A stretch of DNA of 64,000 nucleotides from Rothia uropygialis (GTDB taxonomy: Bacteria; Actinomycetota; Actinomycetes; Actinomycetales; Micrococcaceae): contig NZ_NOIS01000003.1 of NCBI RefSeq assembly GCF_004137765.1, positions 434,001 through 498,000 of the forward strand. The letters are read 5' to 3'. Made by a program: the position numbers and the translations under genes. The notes under the pieces were generated by a model. The model was not told where the DNA came from. It did no database searches and worked only from the letters and a program-made list of their open reading frames with translations. Below, one piece after another: positions 47,626-55,583 of this stretch. The stretch's first letter is position 1. Each line of letters starts with the position of its first letter.

Positions 47626-48674
47626 TCATCGATTGCCATGGCCACTACACGACGGCCCCCGCGGCTCTGGGGCAGTGGAGAGAACAACAGATCGCCGCGC
47701 TCGATGGCGGTCCCGAACCCGATCCGAATGGGCCTTCGATCACTGACCAAGAGATCCGTGAAAGTATCGAGAGCAACCAACTCCGCCTCATGGACGAGCG
47801 TGGAATCGATCTCACGGTCTTCTCTCCCAGAGCCTCCTTCATGGCGCATCACATTGGAGACTTCGAAACCTCCTCGGTGTGGGCGCGCATCTGCAACGAC
47901 CTTTGCGCGAGAGTCGCAAGACTTTACCCCGAGCGTTTCGTTCCTGCTGCGATGCTGCCCCAATCGCCCGGAACCGACCCCGAAACATGTGTTGCGGAAA
48001 TCGATCGATGCGTGGAAGAACACGACATCGTCGCGGTCAACCTCAGCCCTGATCCCTCGGGCGGTCATTGGACCTCACCGCCGCTCACGGACGAATCATG
48101 GTTCCCGATCTACGAGAAATTGATCGAACACGAACTGCCCGCAATGATTCACGTCTCGACGTCGATCAATCCCGCTTTCCACACGACGGGCGCCCACTAT
48201 CTCAACGCCGACACCACGGCCGTGATGCAACTGATCCAGGGCGATTTGTTTTCTCGTTTCCCCGATCTGAAACTCGTCATTCCTCATGGCGGTGGAGCGG
48301 TCCCTTACCACTGGGGGCGTTTCCGAGGTTTGGCGCAATCGCTCGGAAAACCGACTCTGGATGAGCACTTGCTGAACAACGTTTTCTTTGACACCTGCGT
48401 CTATCACCAGCCCGGTATTGACGAGCTCCTCTCCGTCATCCCGCCTCAGAACGTCCTGTTCGCCTCGGAAATGATCGGGGCCGTACGGGGCGAGGACCCC
48501 GAAACGGGTCACTATTTCGACGATACGGCCCGCTACATTGCAGCGTCGCAGTTGAACGATGAGGAACGTGCAGACATCTACGAACGCAATGTTCGGAAGG
48601 TCTATAAGAGGTTGGACCGCCGTATCGGTCAGAAAGCAGCAACCGAAGAGAAAGGGAAAGTACCTCATGTTTGA
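47622..48674 (+). CDS. ligJ: 4-oxalomesaconate hydratase (LigJ-like amidohydrolase)
   Basis: 350 residues from ATG 47622. It is an amidohydrolase-2 type protein with the metal-binding HxH in IDCHGHYTTAPAALGQWR, a conserved MIHVSTSINPAFHTTGAHYL, LVIPHGGGAVPYHWGRFRG and the end of the barrel FASEMIGAV. LigJ hydrates 4-oxalomesaconate to 4-carboxy-4-hydroxy-2-oxoadipate. It is coupled to galD (4-bp overlap) and to ligK (8-bp overlap). Confidence 0.88.
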   Translation: MIIDCHGHYTTAPAALGQWREQQIAALDGGPEPDPNGPSITDQEIRESIESNQLRLMDERGIDLTVFSPRASFMAHHIGDFETSSVWARICNDLCARVARLYPERFVPAAMLPQSPGTDPETCVAEIDRCVEEHDIVAVNLSPDPSGGHWTSPPLTDESWFPIYEKLIEHELPAMIHVSTSINPAFHTTGAHYLNADTTAVMQLIQGDLFSRFPDLKLVIPHGGGAVPYHWGRFRGLAQSLGKPTLDEHLLNNVFFDTCVYHQPGIDELLSVIPPQNVLFASEMIGAVRGEDPETGHYFDDTARYIAASQLNDEERADIYERNVRKVYKRLDRRIGQKAATEEKGKVPHV

Positions 48675-49350
48675 TCTTGGAGTCGTTCACACCGCCATTG
48701 AGCGCCCCGACGCGAAGGATGTCGAAGCGCTCAGCGCGTTCGAAGTACCCACGATCCACGAGGCCATGGGGCGTGTGGGGCTCATGCGCCCCTACATCCG
48801 GCCCATTTATCCCTCGGCGAAGTTGTGTGGTCCGGCAGTGACGGTCTTGCTTCAGCCGGGCGACAACTGGATGTTGCACGTTGCCGCGGAACAGGTACAG
48901 GAAGGGGATATTGTCGTCGCCGGTTGCACGACCGAGAGCGAAGACGGATTCTTCGGAGAGCTGCTGGCGACGTCGATGCGCGCCCAGGGAGCCAAGGGCC
49001 TCGTCATCGACGGCGGCTGCCGGGACACGAAAGAACTCGAAGAGATGGACTTTCCGGTCTTCGCCCGAGCGATTCACTCGAAAGGAACCATCAAGGCCAC
49101 ACTCGGTTCCGTCAACGTCCCCGTCGTGTGCGCGAATGCGCTCATCCACCCAGGCGACGTGGTGGCAGCCGACCACGACGGCGTGGTCGTCGTCCCGAAG
49201 GACCGTGTGAAGCAAGTGGTCCGTGCCGCCCAAGAGCGTGAAGACCGGGAAGAGGAGAAACGCCAGAAGTTCAGAGAAGGAACCCTGGGACTCGACCTCT
49301 ACTCGATGCGCGAGCCGCTAGAAGCGGCCGGACTTACCTACCTGGACTGA
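48667..49350 (+). CDS. ligK: 4-carboxy-4-hydroxy-2-oxoadipate aldolase (LigK/ProA type)
   Basis: 227 residues from ATG 48667. This is the RraA-like aldolase family: EAMGRVGLMRPYIRP, GDIVVAGCTTESEDGFFGEL, and the substrate-binding GLVIDGGCRDTKELEEMDFP. It splits the hydroxy acid to pyruvate and oxaloacetate, the last step of the 4,5-cleavage and gallate routes; the same enzymes often also decarboxylate oxaloacetate. It overlaps the ligJ stop by 8 bp and is 25 bp upstream of the dioxygenase gene. Confidence 0.9.
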   Translation: MFDLGVVHTAIERPDAKDVEALSAFEVPTIHEAMGRVGLMRPYIRPIYPSAKLCGPAVTVLLQPGDNWMLHVAAEQVQEGDIVVAGCTTESEDGFFGELLATSMRAQGAKGLVIDGGCRDTKELEEMDFPVFARAIHSKGTIKATLGSVNVPVVCANALIHPGDVVAADHDGVVVVPKDRVKQVVRAAQEREDREEEKRQKFREGTLGLDLYSMREPLEAAGLTYLD

Positions 49351-49375
49351 CCGCCGGCAAGAGAAAGGACATCTC

Positions 49376-50401
49376 ATGGCCGAGATGGAGAATTTCGACC
49401 TCTCACATGTGGGAGCCGTCGAACTGTTGACCCCCAAATTCGAGGAGAGCCTCTGGTTCTTCCGGGATCTGCTGGCGATGCGCGTGATCGCTCGCGTCGA
49501 TGATTCCGCGTATCTGAGGTGTTGGGACGAGTACGAGAACTACACGATCAAGCTCACCGCGTCCAGCACGAACGGTGTCGGCAGGACCCTCTACAGGGCT
49601 TCGAGCCCAGAAGCGCTCGAACGTCGCGTCGCTGCGATCGAAGCCACGGGTTTGGGACACGGGTGGAAGGAGCCCGAGGTCGGTGTGGGGCGTTCCTACG
49701 AATTCGAGGATCCGGACGGGCACCTCATGGCCATTTACTACGAGACCGAGCACTATGTTCCGGACCTTGAGGACCATCCGGCGCTCAAGAACCAGGCTTC
49801 CGCCTTCCCGGGTCGAGGAGTCAACGCACGGCGTCTGGACCACATCAACTATCTCGCCAGTGACGTCAATGCCGCAGGGGAATTCTGGCGCGACGTCATG
49901 AAGGCCCGTGAGTCCGAGAGAGTTCGGTTGGATTCCGGCGGATACGGTGCTTGGTGGTTCAGATTCCATCAGAAGTCCTATGACGTGGTCTACTCCGATG
50001 ACTGGACGGGTGAGCGCGGTCGATTCCACCACCTTGCCTTCTCCCCGGATACCCGCGAGGACATTCTGAAAGCCGCGGACATCTTCCTGGAGAACGGCAT
50101 CTTCATTGAGTACGGGCCGTACAAGCATGCCATCAACCAGACGTTTTTCCTGTACGTGTGGGAGCCCGGCGGCAACCGCATCGAATTGGCCAACGCCGGA
50201 GCGCGTCTGATTCTCGACCCCGACTGGCCGGTTGTCGAGTGGACGGAAGCCGAACGGGCCAAGGGCCAAGCATGGGGTATGAAGACCGTGCCTACTTTCC
50301 ACACTCACGGAACCCCCTATGTCGAGAACCAGGAACAGATCGACCGCGAAGCAATGGAAGGCATCAAGCACGAAGAGGTCAAGGAGGTCTATACGGACTG
50401 A
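49376..50401 (+). CDS. Extradiol ring-cleavage dioxygenase, catechol 2,3-dioxygenase (XylE) type
   Basis: 341 residues: two vicinal-oxygen-chelate (VOC) modules (about 10-125 and 153-280) and a C-terminal tail of about 60. Iron ligands and catalytic residues of XylE are all present: H156 (RLDHINYLAS), H198 (FRFHQKSYDVV), H218/H219 (GRFHHLAFSP), H251 (YKHAIN), Y260 (FFLYVWEP) and E270 (GGNRIELAN). It should insert O2 next to a vicinal diol. Its position behind LigI, GalD, LigJ and LigK suggests an acid such as gallate, 3-O-methylgallate or protocatechuate as substrate, although those routes normally use the unrelated LigAB-type enzymes. Confidence 0.85.
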   Translation: MAEMENFDLSHVGAVELLTPKFEESLWFFRDLLAMRVIARVDDSAYLRCWDEYENYTIKLTASSTNGVGRTLYRASSPEALERRVAAIEATGLGHGWKEPEVGVGRSYEFEDPDGHLMAIYYETEHYVPDLEDHPALKNQASAFPGRGVNARRLDHINYLASDVNAAGEFWRDVMKARESERVRLDSGGYGAWWFRFHQKSYDVVYSDDWTGERGRFHHLAFSPDTREDILKAADIFLENGIFIEYGPYKHAINQTFFLYVWEPGGNRIELANAGARLILDPDWPVVEWTEAERAKGQAWGMKTVPTFHTHGTPYVENQEQIDREAMEGIKHEEVKEVYTD

Positions 50402-50532
50402 CCACGGTACGGTGCCGAGGAAGAAAGACCGTGGCGAGCCTGGCTTGCATCTTGTTAAGCGATTCGATGAGGGCTGGAATTGCAGCGGGAGTAGCCTGGA
50501 ACACGACCATGTGAGTCGTCGATCATAAAAAC

Positions 50533-50560
50533 CGGCGGCTTATATGGTGTTCCTCCGCCG
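50533..50560 (+). other. Weak hairpin before the amidohydrolase gene
   Basis: CGGCGG (50533-50538) and CCGCCG (50555-50560) with a 16-nt loop, just ahead of the M20 gene. No T-run follows. The about 180 bp between the dioxygenase and this gene probably contain a separate promoter, but none is clear. Confidence 0.3.
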
Positions 50561-50582
50561 ACGAAAGGAATTTCGCCACATC

Positions 50583-51803
50583 ATGTCTTCCTTGTCCGAA
50601 CAGATCGCCGCCATCATCGCGAGCAACGAAGCCGAGATCATCTCTCTGCGCAGGGAACTGCACCAGATCCCCGAACCCGGTCTCCACTTGCCGCAGACCA
50701 ACACCCGGGTTCGCCAGGAATTCGAGTCGCTGGGAATGGAAATCACGGACGCCCGCGAGGTTTCCGGTTTCACGGCGGTTCTGCGGGGTGGAGCGGGAGC
50801 CAAGACGCCGCTCGAGAAACGACCGATCGTGTTGCTGCGCGCCGACATGGATGCTCTTCCCGTCGCCGAGGAGACGGGTCTGACCTGGGCTTCGACCAAT
50901 GGAGCCATGCACGGTTGCGGGCACGATATGCATATGGCCGGCATCATCGGTGCTGCCCGGGCATTGCACGCCGTCCGGGAGGAGCTTGCCGGCGACGTCG
51001 TCTTCTTCCTTCAACCCGGCGAAGAAGGGTGGGACGGCGCGCAATATCTGATCGACGAAGGGCTCCTCGAATCGGCAGGGCGCCTGCCGGATCACGCATA
51101 TGGTTTGCACGTGTGGTCCGCGCAATATGCGCAGGGAACCATCACCTCCAAACCGGGAGCCCTGATGGCCTCCTCGGACACGATCATTGTTCGTGTGCAC
51201 GGAGTGGGCGGGCACGGCTCCGCACCTCACAAGGCATTGGACCCGGTCCCGGTGGCCGCGGAGATGGTGACTCAGTCCCACGTTCTGGTCACCCGGGAGT
51301 TCGACGTTTTCAATCCGGTGGTCGTGACCTGCGGAAGCCTGGTCGGAGGCTCGGCGGCCAACGTGATTCCGGATCACGCAACCGCAAAATTCACGTTGCG
51401 GGCCTTCGACACCGCAACTCGTGAGCGCCTCCTGCAGAATCTCGTCCGGCTCTTCGAGGGCATCGTATCTGCCCACGGAACCACGTGCGAGATTGAGACC
51501 AAGAAGCTGTACCCGGTCACAACCAACCACGACGAAGAGACCGACTTTCTCTCGAAGGTCACCGAGGACGCCTTCCCCGGCCGGTGGGCAGAACTGGAGA
51601 AACCGGTCGGCGCCGCGGAGGATTTCTCCAAGATTCTCGAACGCATCCCGGGCACTTTTGCTTTCGTGGCGGCCGTCGATCCGGACAAAGATCCGGAAAC
51701 CGCCGCATTCAATCACTCACCCCACGCAACCTATGACGATTCGGTACTGAACGCCTGCTCGCGCTTGCTCGCGGAGTTGGCCATCCGGCGTCTGAACTCC
51801 TGA
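50583..51803 (+). CDS. M20 family metallo-amidohydrolase
   Basis: 406 residues from ATG 50583 (AAAGGA upstream); an in-frame ATG at 50544 has no ribosome site. The M20D group (hippurate hydrolase, N-acyl amino acid amidohydrolase) shows LRRELHQIPEPGLHLPQT, the metal ligands in HGCGHDMHMAG and FFLQPGEEGWDGAQ, and PVGAAEDFSKIL. It probably hydrolyses an amide between an acid and an amino acid. Its place after the aromatic operon suggests release of an aromatic acid from a conjugate. No signal peptide is visible, so it is cytosolic. Confidence 0.88.
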   Translation: MSSLSEQIAAIIASNEAEIISLRRELHQIPEPGLHLPQTNTRVRQEFESLGMEITDAREVSGFTAVLRGGAGAKTPLEKRPIVLLRADMDALPVAEETGLTWASTNGAMHGCGHDMHMAGIIGAARALHAVREELAGDVVFFLQPGEEGWDGAQYLIDEGLLESAGRLPDHAYGLHVWSAQYAQGTITSKPGALMASSDTIIVRVHGVGGHGSAPHKALDPVPVAAEMVTQSHVLVTREFDVFNPVVVTCGSLVGGSAANVIPDHATAKFTLRAFDTATRERLLQNLVRLFEGIVSAHGTTCEIETKKLYPVTTNHDEETDFLSKVTEDAFPGRWAELEKPVGAAEDFSKILERIPGTFAFVAAVDPDKDPETAAFNHSPHATYDDSVLNACSRLLAELAIRRLNS

Positions 51804-51844
51804 GCACGCGTACTCCGTACGTCAGACACCGCGAAAGGACGACC

Positions 51845-53143
51845 ATGAGTTCTCCGAGCACGGCGACCGCGCCCCCTCCGAGCCGGCAGTCGCATGCAAA
51901 AACCCTGTTGGGCACCGGAATCGGCAATGCCCTGGAATGGTTCGACTGGAATATTTACGCGAGTTTCGCGGTATATTTCTCTACCCAAGTTTTCAACGAC
52001 GAAAATCCTCAATCCGCTTTCCTCGAAACCATGGCCGTGTTCGCGGTCGGGTTCGTTGCCCGTCCGTTCGGCGGGTTTCTCTTCGGGTTCCTGGGGGATC
52101 GATGGGGGCGCAAGCGCTCGCTGACTCTGGCCGTGGTGAGCGCGTCGGTCGGTTCCCTGATCGTGGCGGTCTGTCCCACCTATGATCAGGTGGGATGGCT
52201 CGCTTCCGCTCTGTTACTCATCGGACGTCTCATCCAGGGACTCTCACACGGCGGCGAGCTGCCCGCCGCCCAAACTTACCTTTCAGAACATGCACCGCGC
52301 GAAAAGCGCGGACTGTTCGCCAGCTCGATATACGTGACCGGAACCCTTGGTCTGATTTGCGGTCTGGTGCTCGGTCTTATCCTGCAGGGTCTCTTGACCG
52401 AAGACCAGATGGGCGCCTGGGGTTGGCGCGTGCCTTTCCTGGTCGGTGCGTTGCTCGGCATCGTCGCCATTTGGATCCGCTCTTCGATGGAGGAATCCGA
52501 GCTGTTCACCGAGCACATGGAAGCCGTGAAACAGCACGAGGTCAAGAAGGAGAACATCCTGATTGCCGTGCTGAAGAACTGGCGAACCGGGCTACAAGTG
52601 ATCCTGATGACCGGTGGGCTGACGATTGCCTACTATGTATGGTCGGTCTCGATGGCTTCCCTTGCCACCACGACCTTCAACTACGATTCGAAAACCGCGT
52701 TCACCGCGTCCCTGATCGGAAACGTGGTGTTCATTATTGTTCTGCCGATATGGGGCGCGTTGTCAGACAGGATCGGACGGAAACCGTGCATTCTGATCGC
52801 GATGATCGGGAGCATGGTTCTGTGCATTCCGATGATCGCCCTGGCTTCCGGCGGTGAAGCCTGGCAGCTGATTCTTGCCATCAGCATCCAGCTGATTTTG
52901 TTGGCGGGGTTCCTGAGCCATGCTCCTGCGACGTACGCGGAAATGTTCTCCACAGACCAGCGTACGGCCGGGTTCGGCGTACCTTACTCGATTGCGATCG
53001 CAGTCTTTGGGGGCACCGCCGGTTACGTGCTCACCTGGTTGGGGGACCCGTACAAGTTCGCGATCTACTCGATGGTCTTCCTTCTCATTTCCGCTCTGAC
53101 GGTTCTGACCCTGCCCGAAACCAAAGGCAAGGACCTGCGGTAA
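51845..53143 (+). CDS. MFS transporter, metabolite:H+ symporter (MHS) family
   Basis: 432 residues with 12 membrane segments. GTGIGNALEWFDWNIYASFA and FVARPFGGFLFGFLGDRWGR are the first-helix and loop motifs of the MHS group (KgtP, ProP, ShiA and others), with IGRLIQGLSHGGELPAAQTY in helix 4. It imports a dicarboxylate, betaine or aromatic acid. It lies 41 bp after the M20 gene with a good AAAGGAC site, so the two form an uptake-and-hydrolysis pair. Confidence 0.9.
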   Translation: MSSPSTATAPPPSRQSHAKTLLGTGIGNALEWFDWNIYASFAVYFSTQVFNDENPQSAFLETMAVFAVGFVARPFGGFLFGFLGDRWGRKRSLTLAVVSASVGSLIVAVCPTYDQVGWLASALLLIGRLIQGLSHGGELPAAQTYLSEHAPREKRGLFASSIYVTGTLGLICGLVLGLILQGLLTEDQMGAWGWRVPFLVGALLGIVAIWIRSSMEESELFTEHMEAVKQHEVKKENILIAVLKNWRTGLQVILMTGGLTIAYYVWSVSMASLATTTFNYDSKTAFTASLIGNVVFIIVLPIWGALSDRIGRKPCILIAMIGSMVLCIPMIALASGGEAWQLILAISIQLILLAGFLSHAPATYAEMFSTDQRTAGFGVPYSIAIAVFGGTAGYVLTWLGDPYKFAIYSMVFLLISALTVLTLPETKGKDLR

Positions 53144-53213
53144 GAGTGCTTCCGGGCGGCTTCATGTCCGTGCGCGGGTGAGGGCCTGCGGGCATTGGCA
53201 TATTCTGTGGGCC

Positions 53214-54272
53214 CTATTCGCGCCGGTCGTCTGCGGTGACCCAGACCGGGAACGGGTCCGGCATGTACCTCCAGGTCTCCGGGTCGCTCAGTAGTTCGCG
53301 GTCGTTGAGGGTTGCCTCGTCCAGTGCTCGCGTAAGGGCTGTGGGCTGGAGGTCGATCCCAGTCAGGACGATGTCTTGCCCGAAACTCAGCGGTTCGGTG
53401 AAGGTATCGGTGTCACGGGCGAGCGGTTCGATGGACATGACTGCGCCGGTTTGGCTCCAGTGAGCCGTGATTCCTTGGCGTGTTGCGAGACGGCAGAATC
53501 CGCAGGAACGGACCACGATTCCGCTCTCTCCCGGCTCGATGTGCTCGTCCAGAACCTGCTTCAGACGTATCGGATGGAACGGGCGCGGGTTGCTGTAGCG
53601 CATCGAGGCGACTCGCGGATTACGATGACGGGAAGCGTGCTGGCCGTTCAGGTGAGCGACCCAGCCCGGTCGAATATGGATGTCCGATTGCTGATCGGGT
53701 AGAGAGTTTTCTCCCTTGGCATCAGTGCGGGCAAGTTCTCGCATCCACTGTTCGTCCCCCTGGAGTACGACGCGGGCGAGCGGGCTCAATTCACCGATGA
53801 CGGCCTTGATCAGAGAAAGCTCTTCCGGGGGAAGCCTCTGCCAATTCACGATGAGTGCCGTGGAGCAATACTCGATGTGCTGCGAAGCGAGGAGTGCTCT
53901 GGCCGTCATGGCCGTGAAGGCCGTGCCGTGGTGCATCTCGAGATGTTCGACTTGGTCCGAACGATTGAGCTCACCGAAGAAATGAGTTGCGTCGAGAACG
54001 CACACCACGCCGCCCAAACGGGTGGGCTCCTCGGGATCGACGAGTGAACCGATGATGTCCTGAATCGGAGCCTGGATCGGGTATTCCACCACGACTTCGC
54101 TCGAAAGGGTCCATGGGATCACAGAAGTGGCTTCCCGGACGGGGTCCATCGCAACACCCAAGCGTTTGGCATGGATGAGCTCCTGTCCTGTCTCGTGGGC
54201 GAGGTATTGCGCATGGAGACGCCGTTCTGGCTCGCATGTTCCGATGACGGCGATCACGGTGGTCGTATCCAT
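53214..54272 (-). CDS. CobW/COG0523-related protein, Rv0106-type, zinc-linked
   Basis: 352 residues from ATG 54272 (AAGGAG at good spacing); the longer ORF to 54308 is less likely. The N-terminal domain resembles G3E GTPases but the P-loop is degenerate (VIGTCEPERRLH, no GKT). The C-terminal CobW domain is clear: ASMRYSNPRPFHPIRLKQV, then the end DPETWRYMPDPF. The whole looks like M. tuberculosis Rv0106, a Zur-regulated protein. A Zur-like palindrome and the alternative L36 gene lie upstream, so a role in zinc shortage is inferred. Confidence 0.82.
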   Translation of the reverse strand: MDTTTVIAVIGTCEPERRLHAQYLAHETGQELIHAKRLGVAMDPVREATSVIPWTLSSEVVVEYPIQAPIQDIIGSLVDPEEPTRLGGVVCVLDATHFFGELNRSDQVEHLEMHHGTAFTAMTARALLASQHIEYCSTALIVNWQRLPPEELSLIKAVIGELSPLARVVLQGDEQWMRELARTDAKGENSLPDQQSDIHIRPGWVAHLNGQHASRHRNPRVASMRYSNPRPFHPIRLKQVLDEHIEPGESGIVVRSCGFCRLATRQGITAHWSQTGAVMSIEPLARDTDTFTEPLSFGQDIVLTGIDLQPTALTRALDEATLNDRELLSDPETWRYMPDPFPVWVTADDRRE

Positions 54273-54343
54273 GTGTTGCTCCTTCTGCTCGGTGATGCCG
54301 AAACGCAATCTTTGGTCCTTCCAGGTTTCCCTACTGTACTATC

Positions 54344-54366
54344 TTTATGAGAATCATTTGCATAAA
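54344..54366. promoter_or_regulatory. Zur-like operator between CobW-type gene and rpmJ
   Basis: A 23-bp imperfect palindrome: TTTATG (54344-54349) and CATAAA (54361-54366) enclose AGAATCATTTG, with matched AAT/ATT inside. This resembles the AT-rich Fur/Zur operator with central AATCATT. It sits 9 bp before rpmJ, 72 bp before the divergent CobW-type gene, and would block both promoters when zinc is present. Confidence 0.7.
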
Positions 54367-54374
54367 GGAGGAAT

Positions 54375-54497
54375 ATGAAGGTCAGGGCATCGTTGCGATC
54401 GTTGAAGAATCAGCCGGGAGCGCAGGTCGTCAAGCGCAAGGGGAGGATCTACGTCATCAACAAGCAGAATCCCCGGATGAAGGGCCGCCAAAAATAG
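54375..54497 (+). CDS. rpmJ: 50S ribosomal protein L36, zinc-free paralogue
   Basis: 40 residues: [20 protein letters not shown], then [19 protein letters not shown]. It has none of the cysteines of the zinc-binding L36, so it is the C-minus form made during zinc starvation in place of the zinc-containing form, which spares zinc. The ATG at 54375 follows AAAGGAGG. It shares a divergent Zur-like promoter with the CobW-type gene and is followed by a strong terminator. Confidence 0.95.
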   Translation: MKVRASLRSLKNQPGAQVVKRKGRIYVINKQNPRMKGRQK

Positions 54498-54520
54498 GTC
54501 CGACTCTCGTACTCACACGT

Positions 54521-54561
54521 CGAAAGGGCCCCGGTTCGAACTCAGAACCGGGGCCCTTTCG
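54521..54561. terminator. Terminator after rpmJ
   Basis: A 17-bp perfect stem (54521-54537 with 54545-54561) with a 7-nt loop (GAACTCA). The end CCCTTTCG is T-poor, so it may be only partly rho-independent. Confidence 0.7.
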
Positions 54562-54681
54562 GGATACGGGCTATGGAGAGCCCCGCCAGTGGTGGGACTC
54601 GGCCGACGTGTGTGCGAAGCTCGCTTGAAGCGGTCAGTCCTGAATTGCAGATCGGGGCTGAGGATTCTAGGAGGAGCAGCA

Positions 54682-55434
54682 ATGGCCAACACCTTGATCA
54701 CCGGGGCCTCATCAGGCATCGGCGCGGAACTAGCCGAACGATTCGCTAACCGAGGCGATGACCTCATCTTGGTTGCCCGACGTCGCGATCGTCTTCGAGC
54801 GCTCGCGGACGAGATCCAGCACAAGCACGGGGTCGACGTCGAGGTTCTCGAAATGGATCTCTCCGAGCCCTATGCCGCCCATGAGCTCTGGGGACAACTC
54901 GAATCTCGGCAGATCGATACCGTGGTCAACAACGCGGGATTCGGTCTCAACGGTGACATCGTCGACGTCGACGCCGAGGTCCTGGACCAGATGGTGCGGC
55001 TGAACTGCCTCACCGTAGTGGGTCTTACCTCCCGATTCGTGAAGCCAATGGTGGCCCGGGGGTGTGGCACGATCATCAATATCGCCTCGACCGCCTCATA
55101 CCAGCCGGTTCCTCACCTGGCGGTTTATGCGGCGTCTAAAGCGCTTGTCCTTTCCCTGACCGAAGCGCTTTGGGCCGAGGTGAAGTCCAGCGGCGTTCGC
55201 GTCCTGGCCGCATGCCCTGGGCCGACCGAAACGGAATTCTTCGACCACGCGGGTCGGGCTGCTTCCGTCGGACGGATGCGGACCACCGGGCAACTTGCCG
55301 ACGGCCTCATGTCCGCCCTGGACCGGAACGCGCCGAGCTTCATCGATGGACTGACCAACCGCGTGATCGCCCAAGGCGCCGCGTTCCTGCCGAAAAAGCT
55401 GGTCCTCAGAATCGCCGGTGCCGCCATCAGATAA
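54682..55434 (+). CDS. SDR family NAD(P)-dependent oxidoreductase
   Basis: 250 residues from ATG 54682 (GGAGGAGC upstream); a GTG-type upstream start at 54589 runs through the rpmJ terminator region and is less likely. The cofactor motif is LITGASSGIGAELAERF, the structural NNAGFG is in place, and the catalytic Tyr-Lys is in VYAASKALVLS. Resembles the YbbO/DltE-like group of short-chain dehydrogenases. Substrate not known. Followed after about 150 bp by the amidohydrolase. Confidence 0.92.
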   Translation: MANTLITGASSGIGAELAERFANRGDDLILVARRRDRLRALADEIQHKHGVDVEVLEMDLSEPYAAHELWGQLESRQIDTVVNNAGFGLNGDIVDVDAEVLDQMVRLNCLTVVGLTSRFVKPMVARGCGTIINIASTASYQPVPHLAVYAASKALVLSLTEALWAEVKSSGVRVLAACPGPTETEFFDHAGRAASVGRMRTTGQLADGLMSALDRNAPSFIDGLTNRVIAQGAAFLPKKLVLRIAGAAIR

Positions 55435-55583
55435 CAGGCGGGGGCGGACTGACGGAGAACTCCTGGACAGTTCTCGGGCGAGAAGAGCAGTCTGGAGGTC
55501 ATGGACGAAGAACGTGGCGACGGCTGCGCAACAGTCCTGGGCAAATCGGCCCCGGAAGCGTAACTCGATCAGGAGAAATATCC

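Noticed and set aside
38938-53143. Possible genomic island with mobile elements
   Set aside because: The catabolic block is accessory in content, but no integrase, transposase, tRNA-associated repeat or insertion sequence was seen, and coding style is like the flanks.
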